Assembly (NCBI GenBank): GCA_009193035.1
Contig: SWDT01000094.1
Location: 124,001 to 188,000, forward strand
From: Halicephalobus mephisto
Taxonomy: Eukaryota; Nematoda; Chromadorea; Rhabditida; Panagrolaimidae
Direction: 5' to 3'
Length of the DNA stretch: 64,000 nucleotides
A program made the position numbers and the translations under genes. Shown one piece after another: positions 1-14,134 of the stretch. The notes under the pieces were generated by a model. That model saw only the letters and a program-made list of their open reading frames with translations. It was not told the origin of the DNA and did not search any database. How positions within the stretch are numbered: position 1 is the stretch's first letter; every line of letters begins with the position of its first letter.

Positions 1-1290
1 TTTTTATAATTACGCATATTTTCGTTACAAGATGAAAAGCGCGAAATTGGTGTATAAATCAAGGAGGTATTAATATGTGATAAGTTGTATTCAGAAACAA
101 AAGCGTCACGAGTTTATTTTTTGTGATTATAAGTTCTTATTATTTGAAATATTAAAAAAGGGAGAATCGTACTATTGTGTACTCTATTTAGTATATGTCT
201 CCTCCCAAGCGGTACAGAAATTTGTTTGAAATTTTCGAAAAACAAAAAAATCTTCCAAATGACCCTTAAGTGTAAATTTAAAATATTTAAAACATTTATT
301 ATTATAAAATTAAAATATTTTTATAAAAATTTCAAAGATATTGGTGAACTTATTATAGAAAGTCTTCAAAGAAAAATCGTGTTACTCTGTAATAAAAATA
401 GATAATAATTATTAATTAAAAATCTCTCAAAAAACACAATTATTGCTGTGAAATATAATCTTATTACCAGTTATGTATCCTCTTTTGTAGTATATATTCC
501 TTTTCTATGAATATTTTTATATCCTCTCTCTTGGAGATTTATTAACTCACCATCTAGTTTTCTTCTTGAAATTATAGTATTGCTTTTTTTGGCAACAATC
601 GTGAATCTCTAGCATAACTTCATAGTCTGACTAAGACAATTCAGATTAACGGGCTATGGATTTAGTTTATCCTAGTAAATTACTATCATTTTACAATGAG
701 CCATATCTTTGAAGCTAGGTCGAGATCCAGACGACGCGACTGCTTAGTCGGTCAATCTTTCTCTCGTAATCCTGAAAGCCCACCTTGCATGGCGAGGACC
801 AATTTTCACTTTCTCGGGAGACTTTGCGTTTTGTAATTTTCGCTGATTATCCCTGGCAATGTTTAACGGAAAACCAGGACGGACTTAAATGCGGTTTTCC
901 AGTTTTTCAGAAGCTTATGAAATATGGCCATTGCGTGCAAATCCACTATATATGTTATAATCTATTTAAGTCAATATAATCGATTTTTAAAACATATTAG
1001 TAAAAATTAAATAAGTATCTGCTTGGTTCACAATAACCCACTTATTTTTGAAAATGTTACTGAAATAATCGTTCTCGAAAAACACAAAAATGGTCCGATT
1101 CAGCAGTATGCATAATTACGGAAACCTCAAAGCCCGATCGGCAGCAAGCTGGTAAATTGTTCCGGTGAACCTTGATGAACCCCGATGAACCTGTTGGACC
1201 GTCAAAAGAATCACGGAAACAAGGACAACAGCTGGCTAACCGGGTTTTGACCGAGAAATGTTTTCATTACGGGACACCAGTGCTCCGTAT
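1..1290. other. AT-rich stretch with no supported gene
   Basis: I see no coding exon here. The open frames are short, AT-rich and lack recognisable domains or plausible splice partners. A slightly GC-richer patch near 720-900 does not read as a known protein on either strand. Confidence 0.5.
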
Positions 1291-1294
1291 CATC

Positions 1295-1830
1295 AAAATT
1301 AGAACTCAAAGTTCGAAATTAAAATTAGTATTTTTCGTGTTAAAAAACTTAAAATTTTTCTATTTCAAAAAACTGTACTTCATCTAATTTAACTTTTAAA
1401 CTTCATTTATGAACTGTATCTTAACACGAAAAAGTATTATTTTTTATCAAAATTGTAACTCAAAGTTCGAAATTAAAATTAGTATTTTTCGTGTTAAAAA
1501 ACTTAAAATTTTTCTATTTCAAAAAACTGTACTTCATCTAATTTAACTTTTAAACTTCATTTATGAACTGTATCTTAACACGAAAAAGTATTATTTTTTA
1601 TCAAAATTGCAACTCAAAGTTCGAAATTAAAATTAGTATTTTTCGTGTTAAAAAACTTAAAATTTTTCTATTTCAAAAAACTGTACTTTATCTAATTTAA
1701 CTTTTATCTATCTAAAATTCGTTTATGAACTGTATCTTAACACGAAAAAGTATTATTTTTTAAATCAAAATTAGAACTTAAAATTCGAAATTAAAATTTG
1801 TATTTTTCGCATTAAGACGCAACTTATGAG
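1295..1830. repeat. Tandem repeat, 154-bp unit, about 3.4 copies
   Basis: The landmark GTTCGA recurs at 1311, 1465, 1619 and (as ATTCGA) 1783, giving periods of 154, 154 and 164; the last unit carries a short insertion. Each unit contains TTTTTCGTGTTAA near its start and the complementary TTAACACGAAAAA near its end, so a unit can fold back on itself. The same TTTTCGTGTT block recurs elsewhere in the window near 41840, 59520 and 59633. Confidence 0.9.
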
Positions 1831-2324
1831 TCATGTTTGAATTTGAGAAATCTATCTAATTCTCAAATGTTAATTTAGATGAAACAAGTTTTTGAAGTAG
1901 AAAAAATTCATAAATATTTTTTAACACGAAAAATCCAAATTTCGACCTCGAATTCTGAATTCCAATTTTTAAAAACACAAAGTACAAATTTCAAATACGC
2001 CTTCGGAATCTGGATATCAGAGTAATTAGGCCACTAGGAATCATGAATAGGATATTGCTAAAATATTAAAATTATTGAAAACTCATGTGTAAAAAAATAA
2101 GAAAATTTTAAAAATCATCCCAACGCGAAATTTTAGAATTTTTCGCTCAAGACCAAAAATGATAAAATTCATATTTACATGATTCTAGAAAATTTCAAAA
2201 TATTTAATATATGTTAAAAATCATGATCAGAATATTTTCCAAAAAATTACTTTTTAAAATTAAAATTGAAAAATAATAAAAAAAAACAAAATTTTAGGAT
2301 TTTATTGAAATTACTTTATTCATA

Positions 2325-2620
2325 TAACGCCAAAGAAAATTATCTTGGCAATAAGTGACACTTTGCCAAAGAAAATGTTTGGCAATAAGTGACTTTTTGC
2401 CAAAAAAGATGTTTGGCAATAAGTGACTTTTTGCCAAAGAAAATTATCTTGGCAGTAAGTGACAGTTTGCCAAAAAAAGTGTTTGGCAAGATGTGACACT
2501 TTGCCAAAAAAGATGTTTGGCAATAAGTGACTTTTTGCCGAAGAAAATTATCTTGGCAATAAGTGACAGTTTGCCAAAAAAGATGTTTGGCAAGATGTGA
2601 CCTTTTGCCAAGATGTTTTA
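2325..2620. repeat. Degenerate tandem repeat built on TTGGCA / TGCCAA
   Basis: Around nine units of roughly 30-37 bp alternate TTGGCAATAAGTGAC with TTTTTGCCAAAGAAAA. Each unit pairs TTGGCA with TGCCAA, so the array is a string of small potential hairpins. Similar TTGGCAAAGTGT elements occur in the intron at 57490-57665, suggesting a dispersed family. No protein is supported. Confidence 0.85.
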
Positions 2621-3415
2621 TGAGTTTTCAAAAGTCAAAAAGGGGTTTCTACAGTAAGACAAAACTTGATCAAAGAAAAATCACTTTTTGGCGATTTTCG
2701 CACAACGCCAAAACAGACATGCTTGGACATCTGAATCCAACAAAATGAAAATCAGCGGCTTCAAATCCTAGCGATCACCATAGAGGTTGTTCGTTACCCA
2801 TAGTAATGGACCGTATCCTGGTGAGAAGAGCAAAGTAATTGTTCGATCAGATTGCCACGGAGACTGAATGGCAACCGGTGGCGGAGACTGTCACCGTCGT
2901 CATTGGAATCCGAAAAAAACGGAAAACAAGAGACTTGCGCAGCTCTTGAGTGACAGGGGGATAGTTACCATGGGGAACTGTTGCCCGGGTAAATTTTTAT
3001 TTAAAATAATTATTTAAAAATTAATTTTAAAAATTTTTATAAAAATTAATTTTTTGGAAATGGACGTAGCCCCAGGCGATTAAGCACCGAGACGACCGTT
3101 GCCAGGAGAACGGTCGACGGAGCAAGCAAGGTCTCCAGCAACGGTGTCGCTGGTATAAATTATTTGAGACATTTGTGATGACATAAGCAGATCAATTACG
3201 GTAATGAATAGAAAAATAAGAATTAAATTAGGAAAAAAATTTTAAAAATTTTCTTGATCAAGACTGATTGGTGTGATTTTTCTTGATTTTACTGTAAAAA
3301 AGTAAAAAATAATTTTATAAAAAAATTAAAAAATAATCAATTTTATAAAAAAATTAAAAAAATAATCAATTTTATAAAAAAAATTTAAAAAAAAACGATT
3401 TTGTAGAAAATTCAG
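2621..3415. other. Non-coding stretch with two GC-richer islands
   Basis: Islands at about 2770-2990 and 3060-3155 are GC-richer than the surroundings and could be exons of an unrecognised gene, but neither strand gives a familiar protein or a clean pair of splice sites. The rest is AT-rich. A near X-box at 2964-2978 has one extra base and was not called. Confidence 0.35.
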
Positions 3416-3850
3416 GTTTTCGTTCCGGGACCCAGAGACCGTTTAAATGATCTTTTTTGAGGAAGTACTTTTTGTTAAAGATTTTTGATAATGTGAAAAA
3501 TCAAAAAACAAAAATCCTAAAACTGATCATCAACCGTAATCCGCAATGATCAAGTTTTCGTTTCGGGACCCAGGGACCATTTAAATGATCTTTTTTGAGG
3601 AAGTACTTTTTTGTTAAAGATTTTTGATAATGTGAAAAATCAAAAAACAAAAATCCTAAAACTGATCATCAACCGTAATCCGCAATGATCAAGTTTTCGT
3701 TTCGGGACCCAGGGACCATTTAAATGATCTTTTTTGAGGAAGTACTTTTTTGTTAAAAATCTTTAACAATAAGGAAAATCAAAAAACAAAAATCCTAAAA
3801 CTGATCATCAACCGTAATCCACAATGATCAAGTTTTCGTTTCGGGACCTG
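3416..3850. repeat. Tandem repeat, 139-bp unit, about 3.1 copies
   Basis: GTTTTCGTTYCGGGACC recurs at 3416, 3554, 3693 and 3832, giving periods of 138, 139 and 139. Units 2 and 3 are nearly identical, indicating recent amplification. Each unit also holds a TGATCATCAACCGTAATCC block. A related TTTCGTTCCGGGACC stretch appears in the TTC26 intron near 21450, so the unit is also dispersed. Confidence 0.92.
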
Positions 3851-3916
3851 AATTTTCTTTAAATCGATTTTTTCAAAAAAAAATAAATGATAAATAAAAC
3901 TTCTTATTTCGAGTAC

Positions 3917-4084
3917 CTGGCTCCTTCGATTCCATTTATCATTCAAATGTCCCGTAAAATCCTCATAGTTCGATGTGTTGTTAGGTGCGACGGTCGCTTG
4001 GACAACAGCGTCTCCGAGGAACCAAGGGGTCCCCTTCGCTTCCATGGTTATTTTGTTGTTATGGCACTTTTTGGGAGTTGACAT
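3917..4084 (-). CDS. Possible first exon of an unrecognised gene
   Basis: A minus-strand frame opens with ATG at 4084 in good context (AAAATGTC) and runs 56 codons to a plausible donor AG|GTACTC at 3916. It encodes a hydrophilic, GC-richer sequence that looks protein-like, with MSTPKKCHNNK at its start and the stretch GTPWFLGDAVVQATVAPNN in the middle. I recognise no family. I could not find a convincing downstream exon, because the DNA to the left is the 139-bp tandem repeat. It would be divergent from the RFX gene, with about 330 bp of shared promoter containing CCAAT and GC boxes. It may be a real 5' exon, a gene fragment or chance. Confidence 0.3.
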
Positions 4085-4410
4085 TTTGATCTGAGGTTAT
4101 TTTGGATCATATTATATAATGTAATTAAAAATTAAAAATTCTAATTTTTATTTAAAATTTAATTTTTATTAAAATTTTTAATTTAAATTTTTTTATTTTG
4201 ATGACATCCCCGATTAATCGTCTCAGAATCCATTTTCGGTTTTTGACCAATCAAGACCTATTTTCCTTTTTTGGTCCGGCCCCGCCCCTGGCCGTTCTCC
4301 TGCGCGAAGGTTCCTGTTGTCCATTACGATCTCCCTCCAATCGTCCAAAATTGGAACTTGGTTTCTTGTTTGTCAGTTTTCCTTCCTAAAAGCTTCCGGA
4401 TGTGTCAAAA
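4085..4410. promoter_or_regulatory. Likely promoter region of the RFX gene
   Basis: The region upstream of the RFX start at 4411 includes GACCAATCAAG (CCAAT box) near 4244 and GGCCCCGCCCCTGGCC (GC box, Sp/KLF-like) near 4276. These are unusual GC-rich elements in an AT-rich neighbourhood. The assignment rests on motif resemblance and position only. Confidence 0.4.
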
Positions 4411-7400
4411 ATGATCATGTTACCAGATAACAACCATCCTGATTACAGGGGTAATACCTACGTCACACCGTCCTACGATGGATATCCGACTTACTATCAG
4501 GTCAGTTTAATCATTTTCTAATTTTTTGAATCTCTAAAAATCCTCTCAACACGAAAATTATAATTTTTTTAAGTTCATATTTAATTTTAAGAAATAATTA
4601 AACTTTACAAATTTTCCATTTTTACTATATTTAAAAAAACAACTTCAATAATAAAATGGATAGTGACTGGAAATAACTTCAATAATAAAATGGATAGTGA
4701 CTGGAAATAATCTTAATAATAAAGTGGATAGTGACTGGAAATAATCTTAATAATAAAGTGGATAGTGACTGAAAATAGTTCTAACTGTAAAGTGGATAGT
4801 GACCGAAAATAATGTTCAGTTTTTAATTTTAGTTACGATTTAGTTTCCTCATTGGAACTGTTTTGGATAATGATTAAATTATAAAAATAGTAAACGCTAT
4901 CCAATCAGTTATTGTAAATTGAATAGTGACTAAAAAATCGATAATTATTAATATTCGTTGCTATTTAAATTTTCATTGAATCTGTTTTTGGATAGTGACT
5001 TTAACAATTTTTACAAAGACCTTGGATAGTATTTAGGATAGTGACTATTATTGGTTATTTCAGTCACTATTAATTTTACTCAAAACGCATTAGAATAGTG
5101 ATTTTAAGAACTTTAATAGTATTCATAGATAGAGTCCAGGATAGTGACAAATGTTATCTCTTCTAGTCACTATCCTAAAAAACTATTTAAACTGTTTTTG
5201 GATAGTGACTGAGAGTTACAACAAGAACCTTGGATAGTGATTGACAACTATGATGAAAATTTTGAGTACTGTTTAATATTGGATAGTGACTGACAATTTC
5301 GATGAGGACTTTGGATAGTGACTAATAGTTTCAATGGAAATTCTGGATAGTGACTGAAAGTTACAACAGGAATCTTGGATAGTGACTGACAATTTCGATG
5401 AGGACTTTGGATAGTGACTGACAATTTTGATGAGGACTTTGGATAGTGACTAGCAACGGCAACGAGGACTTTGGATAGTGTCTACCATTGGATAGTGATT
5501 GGGTTTTTAAAATTAACTTTTTTGACTTGACCTTTGTTCGAATCTCACGGTTCTCCCCTCCCTAACGTGACGAAACAGAAACCCCCAACTCTTGGATGTA
5601 GCTCATGGCAACGAAAACAATATTTCTTTTTCATGGTGATGGCTTCAACGGTTGAAGTCATGGCAACGACGTCTTCTCCATTTTTGGATTGATTTCATCT
5701 TAATGAATCTTTTTGGTTCAGTAAAATAATTTTTATTCTTGGCTGCTTTAAGTTGAAAACCATTTTATTTCAAAAGACTTCCCGCGGTTTTGGCCGGAAC
5801 TCTTGACAGACGATTATTCTGGTTCACCAAGTCTCCAAAATTGTTGACCAACAAGGTCGAAGGCATTTTGGATTGCGTGCCAGTCCTTCCAATTGCTCTC
5901 TAAAATGCCTCCACCTCTGAATTCAAGTTTGAAATCTTCACCAAAAGAACAGAGACCGTCTTCAGACTCTCCTGGTTTCATAAACGTCGTCGATGTCGAA
6001 GACGAAGAGGAACCTTCCAGAACTACTGTCTATGTCTGTTCTAGAAAAAGGATTATGATGGCCCAAGAGGATCCCCAGATGGAGTACGAGTGTTATTACC
6101 CGGTCAAGATGGTAGGAAATGGATTTTGGGAAGTTAGTCACTATTCTGGATACTATCCACTAAGCCCACTGGAACTGTCCAAATCACTATCGAAAACAGC
6201 TCTGACGAAATCCTTGGATAGTGACTGAAATAATCAATCTCAATCACTATTCTAAACACCGAGATTTTGTTGGAATTGTCAAAGTCAATATTTAAAAACA
6301 GTTGCAATCGAAATTGGATAGTGACTAATTTCGGTTTTTTAGTCACTATCCACTAAGTTTACTGCAGCTGTCGAAATCACTATGGAAAACAGCTCTGACG
6401 AAATCCTTGGATAGTGCCGAAAACAACAAATATTAGGCACTATCCAGGGTTTTACTGGAGCTGTCAGTCACTATCCGAAACAACTGTAGTAAAAATTGAA
6501 TAGTGACTGTTTTGGTTGACTAGTCGTCCATTTCAGTCACTATCCAAGTTTCCCATTGGAGCTGTTTTTAAAAACTTATTTTAGAAGTAATTTCGGATAG
6601 TGACTACAACAGTTACAGAAGTTAGTCACTATCCAAAAGCTTTCAGTTTTTATTTTTCTAAATTATTTTAGAAGTAATTTTGCATAGTGAATAAAATAGT
6701 TACGAAAGGTAGTCGCTATCCTTATTTTTGGGATTTGGAAAATCTTAATTTGGATTTTATTCTTTTTAATTTACGTAATTGGTCCCTTTTTAGCACTACC
6801 AAGCCATCCAAAGCCCGGCGTCCTTTCAAGGAAATTACGTGATCCAGACTCAGCAGAACTCGCCCGTCAGTGCCGATGGGGATGACGCCCAATCCGCTCT
6901 GAGCCACACAGCGAGGACTTCACCGGAGACTGTAAGCAAAAACTTCTTTGAGGATTAATTTTTGATTTTTTTAAGTTGGTTTGGTTGTCGGAAAATTACG
7001 AACCTTGTGAGGGGTCTTCTCTGCCCCGTTGTACTCTCTACAACCATTACAAACGTCATTGTGCTGAATGTGGCATTGATCCAGTTAATCCGGCTTCGTT
7101 TGGGAAACTGATTAGATCCGTTTTCCGTGGGTTGAAGACCAGAAGACTAGGGACCAGGGGAAACTCAAAATACCACTATTACGGTATCAGAATCAAGCCA
7201 AATAGTACATTCTTGTTAGAAATGGAAAACGACAGAGGAATGCACCATCCCAGACATCAGTAAGTTTTTATATAGTAAAAAAGTAAAAATTCGTTCAGAA
7301 CAAAACGCCAAAAAATATATATTTGGCGCGAAATTTGAATTTTAAAAAATACTTCTACTTTTTTGGACTTTTTGAGGTTTTTAATTCTTTAATTACCGAA

Positions 7401-10365
7401 TTACAGTACTATTATTAAAAAGGAATAAAGTTGTTAAAAACTTGTATTTAGGACAGGACGCCAAGAATTTTATTTTTGGCGCGAAATTTGAATTTTAAAA
7501 AACAATTTTACTTTTTTGGACTTTTTGATACTCTTGTTAACATATTACAGTACCATTGTTGAAAAAAGTACAAAATTTGTACTTTGAACAGAACGCCAAG
7601 AATTTTATTTTTGGCGCGAAATTCGAATTTTAAAAAAATTTTTAATTTGACTTTTCAGAAGACGGAATGAACTTCATTCTTCTAATCCCTACCATACTCG
7701 AGCAGCTACAGCCGCTGCAACAAACTCCGTGCCGATCCCGACTTCGGATCGCCAACCCGCGATCGTTCCTCCAACCCCCACGGCTCAATCTGGATCCATA
7801 AATAGGTAAATTTATTTTTTTATTTTTTTACCGCAAAATTTTAAATAATCATGTTTCTGAACCTTTGAATTTTTGTCGATACTAATTATTGCCACCCGAC
7901 CGATTAATGGACTTGGATGCGCTTTTGGAAGACCACCTGGCTTGACGGGAGCACCTGTCAGACCCCACACGGAAGCCTCAAAGAATAAAAGCTTTTCTTT
8001 TGAGATTTGAGATGCTTTTTGGCGGATTTAGAGCAGACAAGATAATAACAACCTTTTGAAGAACAAAAAAGAATTTTTTTATTGAGAAAGGAAATGGGGA
8101 ACGTAAAACTAAAAAAACATGGATAGTGATTATTTTTTATGACATTTATTTTAAACAAATCACTATCCGAAATTACTTCTAAAATAATTTAGAAAAATAA
8201 AAACTGAAAGATTTTGGATAGTGACTAACTTCTGTAACTGTTGTAGTCACTATCCGAAATTACTTCTAAAATAAGTTTTTAAAAACAGCTCCAATGGGAA
8301 ACTTGGATAGTGACTGAAATGGACGACTAGTCAACCAAAACAGTCACTATCCAATTTTTACTACAGTTGTTTCGGATAGTGACTGACAGCTACAGTAAAA
8401 CCCTGGATAGTGCCTAATATTTGTTGTTTTCGGCACTATCCAAGGATTTCGTCAGAGCTGTTTTCCATAGTGATTGTCAGGTTCAATAGAAATCCTCAGT
8501 AGTGACTTCAGAAAACGATCGTTGAAAAATTAATTTTTGCATTTTCAGTCATCGTTCTGAATATGCCTCTGGCACTTCTCCTAATGGAGTTTCCGCCACC
8601 AATGGAAGTCTCGAAACCGCTGACCGTGAAGTCACTTCTGAAGTCCTGGATTCTTACTCCGAACTCATGGGTCCCGCCCAGGTCCCGACCATCAACGTAC
8701 CTAATTTCCAGGACCTCGAGCCTTTCTTGGTTACTGTAGACTTGGAACTTTCTCAAGTCAACCACTTCATCGAAGTCTACATCGCCACCTGGGTCGAGAC
8801 GATCCACTTGACGGAGCAGTTGAGATTCAAACTTTTCGAAGAAGTCTGGATCAACTTCTGGCAAAAGGGCAAAGACAGGAAACTGACCCAAGGCCAGTCG
8901 TTCCAGATCGTCTCCTTCGAGCAAATCAGCAAATTCATCGAACATGTAGATCAGCTTTTCTATCAAGCCATGGTGGATATCCTGATGCCGAATGTCCTGA
9001 ATCCTGTGTCTAATTCGAAATACGCTACTACTGTAAGAAATTTCGCCAAACAAGTGCCATCTGTGATGAAGAAGGCCCTCGTGGGGGGGCCCCCGGAGTT
9101 CGTCTCGCAGAAGATGGCCTCTGTCAGGGCCTTCGCTCACAGACTCAAGAGATACACCTCTATCCATCATCTCGCTCATGCAGCTAGAGCTGTTCTGGAT
9201 CAACCAAAACAAATCGATCAAATGTATACTGATTTCTGTAGAATCGACGTCACAAGTATCCAGGAACAAGCCGGATGGGTCTGTGAATGCGATCCACTTT
9301 TGTTCCAATCCATCTTTAACGCTTTCAAATCCAATCTTGAACTTAAACGAAATCTCGAGGGCTGGGCAGACTGGATGGAGGCCGTCGTGGACCAAGCTTT
9401 GGCGAATTCCCACGACAAATCCCTCGAGATCCAAGCCGAAAAATCCAAAAACATGGTTCTTATCTGGAGTTACTTCGGAACTGCTATCATCAGAGATCTC
9501 ACATTACGGTCAGCAGATTCTTTCGGAAGTTTCCATTTGTTAAAAATGTTATTTGATGATTATATTTTCCATCTTGTGGAACTGAGATTAGCCAAAGTCG
9601 CGAACACCCCTGTGGTCTGTTTGTTGTCCAAAAACTGGATCGGAAACTCCCACTTCGACCACACCATCGATCTCGAAGACCAAGTCCAGCCAATCCACAT
9701 GGTCGTTCATGATCCTATTTCCACTTCGACAAACATCCAATACGTCGTGACGTCATCAGATCCGAAATACGTTTTTGCTCCATCGAACGAAATAATAGTG
9801 ACTTCAAACACGGGCAATTCCTACGTAATGGTCCCCAGTGATACTCAATATCATCACCAATTAATCACACCCAATTCCAATCAATTAGAAACCATCGTTT
9901 ACGTCGACGAAAATGGACAACAAACAACTCCTGATAACTCCCAAGCTCAGTACATAGTAATGACAGCTCCTGTCTCAACTCAATCCGAAATCCAGCAAAT
10001 CAGACAAGAAACTAATACTTGTTCGAGAAGAAACAGTTTTGAAGAAAATTCTCCCGAAAAACAAGCCAGAACTGCTGATGATCTGGTCCTTAGTGGAGGT
10101 CAGTAACAAACACGTATTTCAATTTCTAATTTTTAAAAAAAATCCAAAATGAAACTTTTCGATTATATTCAAAATTAAATTTCAAATTAAATTCCATAAT
10201 TAATTAAAAAATTAAATTTTAATTTTAAACTTTTTAATCAACTTTTGTATTAATTTTAAACTTTTTAATCGAATTTTAAATTTCTAATTAATTTCAAAAT
10301 TTTAAATCAACATCTTTTCAGACATCCTCGAAGCTGACCTCGATTCGCCTTGTCAAGAAAAATAA
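4411..10365 (+). CDS. daf-19: RFX-family transcription factor (DAF-19 type)
   Basis: Seven exons by eye: 4411-4500, 5884-6132, 6794-6931, 6976-7259, 7659-7805, 8549-10098 and 10322-10365, in frame at each junction, giving about 833 aa. Exon 4 carries the winged-helix RFX DNA-binding domain, including LPRCTLYNHYKRHC, FGKLIRSVFRGLKTRRLGTR and GNSKYHYYGIRIKP. Exon 6 carries the long conserved B, C and dimerisation regions. RFX proteins bind X-box promoters, and C. elegans DAF-19, the only RFX there, drives ciliary genes. The internal ATG at 5905 could start a shorter isoform, as C. elegans daf-19 has several alternative starts. Exon 4 follows an unusual AAG acceptor after a 44-bp intron. Introns 1, 2 and 5 are filled with GGATAGTGACT repeats, two of them forming a 305-bp inverted repeat. 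The N-terminal exons are the least certain; the domain assignment is firm. Confidence 0.9.
4647..5505 (+). repeat. GGATAGTGACT motif array in RFX intron 1
   Basis: By eye there are about twenty occurrences of GGATAGTGACT or one-mismatch variants such as GAATAGTGACT and GGATAGTGATT, nearly all on the plus strand. They are spaced about 30-60 bp apart with spacers that differ strongly. A few reverse-strand copies (AGTCACTATCC) appear at about 5066 and 5166. Confidence 0.9.
6139..6720. repeat. GGATAGTGACT motif array in RFX intron 2 (left arm of inverted repeat)
   Basis: Forward GGATAGTGACT and reverse AGTCACTATCC copies alternate, making potential hairpins with 20-40 nt loops. A second conserved block, TGGAGCTGTT / AACAGCTCCA, accompanies many copies. 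Bases 6376-6680 form the left arm of a long inverted repeat whose right arm is 8170-8474. Confidence 0.92.
7300..7640. repeat. Three copies of a TTTGGCGCGAAA-containing repeat in RFX intron 4
   Basis: TTTGGCGCGAAA occurs at 7322-7333, 7475-7486 and 7610-7621, each time preceded by an inverted partner (ACGCCAAAA or ACGCCAAGAA), so each copy can form a hairpin. The spacing is 153 and 135 bp. The element matches the E2F consensus TTTSGCGC, although amplification of a neutral repeat explains it equally well. Confidence 0.75.
8118..8500. repeat. GGATAGTGACT motif array in RFX intron 5 (right arm of inverted repeat)
   Basis: Bases 8170-8474 are the reverse complement of 6376-6680 over 305 positions with only a few differences that I can see, for example GAATAGTG against GGATAGTG. 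The arms bracket the exons at 6794-6931, 6976-7259 and 7659-7805. Confidence 0.92.
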
Positions 10366-10599
10366 ACCCCAAATCCCATACTTACTCGATACCGATCTCA
10401 TTTCCCGCCAAAGCCCCAAATGAAAATCTTAAAATTCGGAACAAATTAGTTTTTGTATTCTTAACCCCATATCTGTGCAATCCTGACATACTTTTTATTG
10501 ATAAATACGATAAAGTTACTTGTGAAAATATCCTCAACACCACAAGGGCATCTAATACAAATTTCAACTAATTTAGTTCTTCAGACACGATCATCCAGC

Positions 10600-13390
<2,791 letters not shown>

Positions 13391-13400
13391 AAATCTCGTG

Positions 13401-14007
13401 ATGAGTAATTTCCTCAAACCTGGCTCGATCACGAAACTCGTGTCCAGGTCGTTGTTGCGACCGTCACCGAACATTCCTTACTTCGGCTTGTACAGAACTG
13501 AAGGCGATGTCGTCATGAAAGACGAGTTATTAGTCTCCCAACGACGTTTCAACTACCATCCTGGAGCTAATGTAAGTTTTTTATATGGATTTCGATTAAT
13601 TTAGAATATTTTTATATAGGTTTTAATATAGGTCATTTTTATATAGATTTCAATTAATTTAAAGTATTTTTTATATGGATTTTGATTAATTTAGAATATT
13701 TTTATATAGGTTTTAATATAGGTTATTTTTATATAGATTTCAATCAATTTATAATATTTTCCACACGGATTTTGACTAAATTAGAGTATTTTAGGTGCAT
13801 CATATTCATGACAGAGGTTGCAACTTGTTGAAGGCTGACTGTGACGGAATAGTGATGATTACTCGAGAAAAAGCCGAACTCGATTTAGAAGATCCTCAGA
13901 TGAAGGCAGCTTACCAACAAAAACATCCCGATGGCATCTACAAGCTGACATACAACGTGTTACCTTTGAAAATGTCGCAGAAATTTAAATTAATCGACGA
14001 AGTTTAG
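13401..14007 (+). CDS. mrpl-27: Mitochondrial ribosomal protein bL27m
   Basis: Two exons (13401-13571, 13795-14007) give 127 aa. The protein has a basic N-terminus suited to mitochondrial import and the L27 core: QRRFNYHPGAN continuing into VHHIHDRGCNLLKADCDG, then a lysine/tyrosine-rich end resembling human MRPL27. bL27 contributes to the mitoribosomal large subunit near the peptidyl-transferase centre. The start is ATG at 13401; an upstream GTG is not needed. The 223-bp intron holds a diverged direct duplication of about 100 bp with TTTTATATGGATTT blocks. It is the first gene of a tight same-strand series, with the next gene only 127 bp away. It lacks an obvious upstream 3' splice site, which fits a promoter-proximal operon gene. 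Confidence 0.85.
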
Positions 14008-14134
14008 GGCTTTAGTTTTTTTAGAAAAAATCGTTGAGTTTCAATTTTCGGAAGAATTTCATATATCGGTTTTCTCGGCCGTTTGATTATCTTTGATTTT
14101 TCATTAATTTTACGAGGTTATTGACTTTAGTGCA

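Noticed and set aside
2964..2978. X-box-like GTTACCATGGGGAAC
   Set aside because: It has one extra base between the half-sites and no ciliary gene is visible beside it.
8508..9434. 308-codon minus-strand frame
   Set aside because: It is antisense to the conserved RFX exon 6, whose protein is recognisable; the antisense frame matches nothing known.
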